Of a stretch of DNA of 9,481 nucleotides, positions 7,044 through 9,481 are shown piece by piece. How positions within the stretch are numbered: the stretch's first letter is position 1; each line of letters starts with the position of its first letter. The notes under the pieces were generated by a model. It saw nothing but the letters and a program-made list of their open reading frames with translations. It was not told the DNA's origin and searched no databases. Source of the stretch: CBFGTA01 sp965651595 (GTDB lineage: Bacteria; Actinomycetota; Actinomycetes; S36-B12; UBA10799); the NCBI GenBank assembly GCA_965651595.1, contig CBFGTA010000089.1, positions 1-9,481 of the forward strand, written 5' to 3'. The position numbers were made by a program, and so were the translations under genes.

Positions 7044-8438
7044 CTATTCGGCAGCAAATCGGCCAATAATGGCCAACGCCCGGTCTCGCAGATCCGACAT
7101 CTCAGACTGGCTCGGGGCCTCAACATTCAGGCGCAGCAGCGGTTCGGTGTTCGACGGCCGAACGTTGACCCACCAGTCGGATCCCTGGATCGTTAGTCCG
7201 TCGAGTTCGTCCATTTCTACCGGCTGGTCGCTAGCCTGCACGAGTTCCGCTCGGACCGCCGCCATCGCACCTGGTATATCGGACACCGTTGTGTTGATCT
7301 CCCCGCTCATGCAGTAGCGACTAAACTGCTTGGTCAGCGCCGACAGGGCAGTGCCTGGCGGTGAGTGGCCGAGCGCAGCTAGGACATGCAGCGCGGCCAG
7401 CATCCCGGAATCTGCTTTCCAGAAGTCTCGGAAATAGAAGTGCCCAGAGTGCTCTCCTCCGAAGACTGCCCCTGTTTCGGCCATCGTGGCCTTGATGTAG
7501 GAGTGGCCCACTCGAGTCCGAACTGGCACTCCCCCGTTGTCTCGCACGATCTCAGGAACTGCGCGGGAAGTGATCAAGTTGTGAATGATCGTCGCCCCCG
7601 GCTCACGCTGCAGTTCAGCGGCAGCAATCATTGCCGTGATAGTTGACGGGTCGACAGCCTGGCCACGTTCGTCGATGACGAAGCAACGATCGGCATCACC
7701 GTCAAACACGAGACCGAGGTCAGCCCGGTGGGCAATCACTGCTTGCTGGGCATCAACGAGGTTAGCCGGTTCGATCGGGTTGGCTTCGTGGTTCGGAAAA
7801 GTGCCGTCGAGGTCGAAGTACAAGCCGACTAGTTCGAGCGGCAAAGTCCCGAGGACCGAAGGAGCGGTGAGGCCAGCCATCCCGTTTCCCGCGTCGACAA
7901 CTACCCTCAGCGGTCGAACGCCTTCTAGTGGGACGAGCGTGTGCAGATAGTCCGCATAGTCAGCTAGCACGTCCTGGTGCCGCTCGCTACCGGTTGGGCC
8001 GGAGTAGGCGGGGATCGTGTTGTCGGCAATGAGTTGGGAAATGGCGGCGAGTCCAGTGTCGGCACCAACCGGCGCGGCACCTGCGCGGCACAGTTTGATT
8101 CCGTTATACCGGGCCGGGTTGTGGCTCGCGGTAAACATCGCGCCGGGACAGTCGAGCGACCCGGACGCAAAGTAGAGTCCGTCGGTCGAGCACAGGCCGA
8201 TGGTGACTACATCCACTCCGTGGGATCGCACGCCCTCAACGAATGCCGGCACCAAGGATTCGGCGGACGGTCGCATATCGTGGCCCACCACGAAAGTCCC
8301 GACGCCGCCGTCGGCGCGTCGCACCCCAAGCACTTCGACTGCAGCCGCGCCAACGTCTCGAGCGAGTGCTTCGTCGAACTGCTCAGGGTAGATTCCCCTC
8401 ACGTCGTAGGCCTTGATGACGTCATCGAGATTGCGCAT
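7044..8438 (-). CDS. manB: Phosphomannomutase/phosphoglucomutase
   Basis: This 464-residue alpha-D-phosphohexomutase interconverts hexose-6-phosphate and hexose-1-phosphate, here most likely mannose-6-phosphate to mannose-1-phosphate. All four active-site loops are intact: the phosphoserine loop TASHNP (S105, 103-108), the Mg-binding loop DGDADR (246-251), the sugar-specificity loop GEHSGH (328-333) and the phosphate-binding loop RPSNTEP (427-433). The N-terminus IKAYDVRGIYPEQ is typical of the PMM/PGM subgroup. The ATG at 8438 has no Shine-Dalgarno site, but TATTGT lies 7 nt before it, consistent with a leaderless transcript. Its neighbours manA and the SIS gene point to mannose activation for GDP-mannose-dependent glycans and lipids. 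Confidence 0.96.
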   Translation of the reverse strand: MRNLDDVIKAYDVRGIYPEQFDEALARDVGAAAVEVLGVRRADGGVGTFVVGHDMRPSAESLVPAFVEGVRSHGVDVVTIGLCSTDGLYFASGSLDCPGAMFTASHNPARYNGIKLCRAGAAPVGADTGLAAISQLIADNTIPAYSGPTGSERHQDVLADYADYLHTLVPLEGVRPLRVVVDAGNGMAGLTAPSVLGTLPLELVGLYFDLDGTFPNHEANPIEPANLVDAQQAVIAHRADLGLVFDGDADRCFVIDERGQAVDPSTITAMIAAAELQREPGATIIHNLITSRAVPEIVRDNGGVPVRTRVGHSYIKATMAETGAVFGGEHSGHFYFRDFWKADSGMLAALHVLAALGHSPPGTALSALTKQFSRYCMSGEINTTVSDIPGAMAAVRAELVQASDQPVEMDELDGLTIQGSDWWVNVRPSNTEPLLRLNVEAPSQSEMSDLRDRALAIIGRFAAE

Positions 8439-8445
8439 GAGCCCA

Positions 8446-8451
8446 ACAATA
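8446..8451 (-). promoter_or_regulatory. Candidate -10 box of a leaderless manB transcript
   Basis: TATTGT on the minus strand fits TANNNT and ends 7 nt before the manB ATG, so transcription would start at or next to the A of ATG. No Shine-Dalgarno site is present and no -35 match was found. The 99-bp gap after DUF3499 gives room for a promoter. Confidence 0.4.
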
Positions 8452-8486
8452 GAGGTTGGCCCCGAGTCTTTGAGGCGTGGTCGTCA

Positions 8487-8500
8487 AGGGTCCTGACCCT
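8487..8500. repeat. Perfect 14-bp inverted repeat between DUF3499 and manB
   Basis: AGGGTC-CT-GACCCT, equivalent to a 5-bp stem with a 4-nt loop, lies 37 nt after the DUF3499 stop and about 36 bp upstream of the manB -10 candidate. It could be an operator upstream of manB or part of a weak terminator. There is no U run after it. Confidence 0.3.
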
Positions 8501-8537
8501 CGAGATACGCGGCCCGACATCGGCAGGCGGGACTCGG

Positions 8538-8912
8538 TTAGTCGTCGATACTGCGCAAGACCCGCAAGTGGCCCTTGCGGGCGACCTCGACGGTCGTGGC
8601 CTGTTCGCGCTGGCGCATAGTCGTGAGGTCAACTTCATGGCCTCGGGCGGCCTCGCGCACAGCATCGGCGAGTGCGGCTATGTCGTCGGCACTGGGACCG
8701 AGTTCATCGGGATCGGGCTCAATTCGAACCACTTCCCAGCCGACTGGTGCCGTCAGTCGTTCTGAGTGGACTTCGCAGAGGTCATAGCAATGGGGTTCGG
8801 CGTGCGTAGCGAGCGGTCCGAGGACAGCGGTGCAGTCGTCGTACACGTAGGTCAACGTCGCTGCGGCCAGGCGGTTACACGACGGGCGTGAACAATAACT
8901 TGTTCGCTTCAC
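8538..8912 (-). CDS. DUF3499 family protein (cysteine-rich, unknown function)
   Basis: This 124-residue protein belongs to DUF3499, a family I know only from actinobacteria. It is recognised from the N-terminal CSRPSC motif (C7 and C12), the segment TLTYVYDDCTAVLGPLATHA (19-38), the CYDLCEVHSERLTAP segment (42-56) and GWEVVRI. C7, C12, C42, C46 and H49 could form a small zinc site, but this is inference. The C-terminal half is a charged, mainly helical region without recognised motifs. The family usually lies beside manB and a metallopeptidase-family gene, as here. Its biochemical role is unknown to me. The GTG at 8912 is supported by the family N-terminus. It has no Shine-Dalgarno site, but TACGGT lies 7 nt upstream. 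An 8-bp inverted repeat lies within its last 45 bases. Confidence 0.88.
   Translation of the reverse strand: MKRTSYCSRPSCNRLAAATLTYVYDDCTAVLGPLATHAEPHCYDLCEVHSERLTAPVGWEVVRIEPDPDELGPSADDIAALADAVREAARGHEVDLTTMRQREQATTVEVARKGHLRVLRSIDD
8561..8581. repeat. Perfect 8-bp inverted repeat inside the DUF3499 3' end
   Basis: CCCGCAAG (8561-8568) and CTTGCGGG (8574-8581) flank a 5-nt spacer, within the codons for residues 111-117. In the mRNA this gives a strong hairpin about 20 nt before the stop codon. It could protect the RNA 3' end or attenuate read-through towards manB, or simply reflect coding constraint. Confidence 0.4.
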
Positions 8913-8919
8913 GCAACGA

Positions 8920-8925
8920 ACCGTA
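8920..8925 (-). promoter_or_regulatory. Candidate -10 box of a leaderless DUF3499 transcript
   Basis: TACGGT on the minus strand fits TANNNT and ends 7 nt before the GTG start at 8912. There is no Shine-Dalgarno site and no recognisable -35. Leaderless mRNAs can start with GTG in actinobacteria. Confidence 0.33.
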
Positions 8926-8929
8926 GCCC

Positions 8930-8943
8930 CCGGGCGGGCCCGG
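8930..8943. repeat. GC-only palindrome between the metallopeptidase-family gene and DUF3499
   Basis: CCGGGC-GG-GCCCGG, foldable as a 5-bp stem with a 4-nt loop, lies in the 65-bp gap. It could act as a weak terminator for the upstream gene or as a protein-binding site, since it sits just upstream of the DUF3499 -10 candidate. No U run follows. Confidence 0.35.
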
Positions 8944-8977
8944 TTTCATGTCCCGACACGCTAACGAACCGAAAAAT

Positions 8978-9403
8978 TCAACGGCTATATTGCGCATCGA
9001 CTTCGGCAGGTGAGCGGCCGAGCAACTCGGCAACAAGTTCAACTAGGCACTCTCTCACTAGGCACTCACGAGCTGCCCCTGCGGACGAGCGCATCTCAAT
9101 TGGCCTCCGGTAGACCGTGATTCTAGCCGGAAGCTCACCCTCCGGGCCTCGACAGTGCCCCAAGTCGATCGGATCGAAACGACCCTTCCGGCTCGGGCCG
9201 GGAGGTATGTCCTCGACGACTACATCAACGTCAGCCAACTCTGGAACCGACTGTTCAAGGCCATCCACCGCAGCTACGACGAGGGCGTCGAACCGCTCAG
9301 CGCGACTGCGAACGATAGGCAGAACTGGAGGTCCCAATGGTCCGCGAATGCCCCGGGCGTGACGGTCCCGCCGGGGGCCGGCGGTCGTCCGTTCGGAGGG
9401 CAT
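8978..9403 (-). CDS. Metallopeptidase-family (Zincin_1-like) protein with degenerate HExxH site
   Basis: This 141-residue protein resembles the small proteins annotated as metallopeptidase family in actinobacteria next to DUF3499 and manB. The RRDRHARGIRGPLGPP segment (11-26), VVVEDIPP (61-68), ARITVYRRPIE (93-103) and VAELLGRSPAEVD (124-136) match that family as I remember it. Members of the wider minimal-zincin family have HExxH before the G-x-x-x-x-x-[VI]-D ending; here the position reads E122-L-V-A-E126, with no histidine, so zinc protease activity is doubtful. Some actinobacterial relatives may share this loss. A 15-bp tandem repeat encodes ECLVR-ECLVE just before it. The ATG at 9403 has no Shine-Dalgarno site but has TAGCAT 6 nt upstream. 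Function unknown. Confidence 0.8.
   Translation of the reverse strand: MPSERTTAGPRRDRHARGIRGPLGPPVLPIVRSRAERFDALVVAAVDGLEQSVPELADVDVVVEDIPPGPSRKGRFDPIDLGHCRGPEGELPARITVYRRPIEMRSSAGAARECLVRECLVELVAELLGRSPAEVDAQYSR
9038..9067. repeat. 15-bp in-frame tandem repeat in the metallopeptidase-family gene
   Basis: Two adjacent 15-bp units (9038-9052 and 9053-9067) share 12 of 15 bases, including 11 consecutive identical bases (ACTAGGCACTC). They encode ECLVR and ECLVE, directly before the site where zincins carry HExxH. Confidence 0.7.
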
Positions 9404-9481
9404 GTCGCAATGCTAACTGCAAAACGGGGAAGAATTCCTGCGGCGCCAACAAAGGGGGAAGTGGGCCGCGAGAAAGGCTAA
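9404..9481 (-). promoter_or_regulatory. Upstream region of the metallopeptidase-family gene with candidate -10 box
   Basis: TAGCAT (9415-9410) on the minus strand fits TANNNT and ends 6 nt before the ATG, consistent with leaderless transcription. GGAATT lies 17 nt upstream of it and is not a housekeeping -35. The rest of this 78-bp edge shows no gene or recognised motif; the next upstream gene is outside the window. Confidence 0.33.

Larger units (their letters stand above)
8910..8971 (-). repeat. Pair of near-identical 14-15 bp direct repeats around the DUF3499 start
   Basis: On the minus strand CGGTTCGTTAGCGTG (8971-8957) and CGGTTCGTTGCGTG (8923-8910) differ by one inserted base. The downstream copy contains the DUF3499 GTG start and overlaps its candidate -10 box. 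The upstream copy starts 7 nt after the metallopeptidase-family stop. A GC-rich palindrome lies between them. This may be a duplicated promoter/start segment or a paired regulator site. Confidence 0.45.

Noticed and set aside
8947..8949. ATG start of a 24-codon frame overlapping the DUF3499 start
   Set aside because: No Shine-Dalgarno site, out of frame with DUF3499 and no similarity; probably chance.
9155..9481. 108-codon plus-strand open frame at the window end
   Set aside because: It is antisense to the metallopeptidase-family gene, and the minus-strand frame has recognisable family motifs. I find no independent evidence for it.
1..9481. Defence system, prophage, transposon, CRISPR array or tRNA
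   Set aside because: No repeats of array type, transposase, integrase, tRNA-like structure or atypical composition were seen; the genes are conserved actinobacterial chromosome genes.

Overview
The window looks like chromosomal DNA from a high-GC actinobacterium (Actinomycetota). GC is roughly 60% by eye, GTG starts are common, and the gene order is typical of the phylum. All ten protein genes lie on the minus strand, so transcription runs from high to low coordinates. I see no RNA genes, mobile elements or CRISPR arrays. The sequence does not allow a genus assignment.

In transcription order, the first block (9403 to 4570) holds a metallopeptidase-family protein whose HExxH site is degenerate, a small DUF3499 cysteine-rich protein, phosphomannomutase/phosphoglucomutase (manB), a SIS-domain phosphosugar-isomerase-like protein and mannose-6-phosphate isomerase (manA). 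ManA and ManB connect fructose-6-phosphate to mannose-1-phosphate, the precursor of GDP-mannose used for mannosylated glycans and lipids. The SIS protein lies 9 nt after manB and belongs to the PGI/PMI-like group, but it appears to lack expected catalytic residues.

The second block (4374 to 2038) holds S-adenosylhomocysteine hydrolase (ahcY), which clears SAH from methylation reactions, and a CPBP-family intramembrane protease 24 nt downstream. An unusually structured leader precedes ahcY. An 11-bp interrupted hairpin follows the CPBP gene almost at once and probably ends the unit.

The third block (1874 to 1) holds a ComF-family phosphoribosyltransferase-like protein, a 422-bp gap, the long form of the ribosome hibernation factor (hpf), and the first 29 codons of a response regulator cut by the window edge. 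In Streptomyces, as I recall it, mtrA-mtrB-lpqB lies upstream of comF. Here that position is occupied by the CPBP gene.

Most of the window is conserved housekeeping sequence, and I found no convincing new system. The best second-look points are: possible leaderless promoters (TANNNT 6-7 nt before the start codon) at three genes without Shine-Dalgarno sites; missing active-site residues in the SIS protein and the metallopeptidase-family protein; and the structured ahcY leader.
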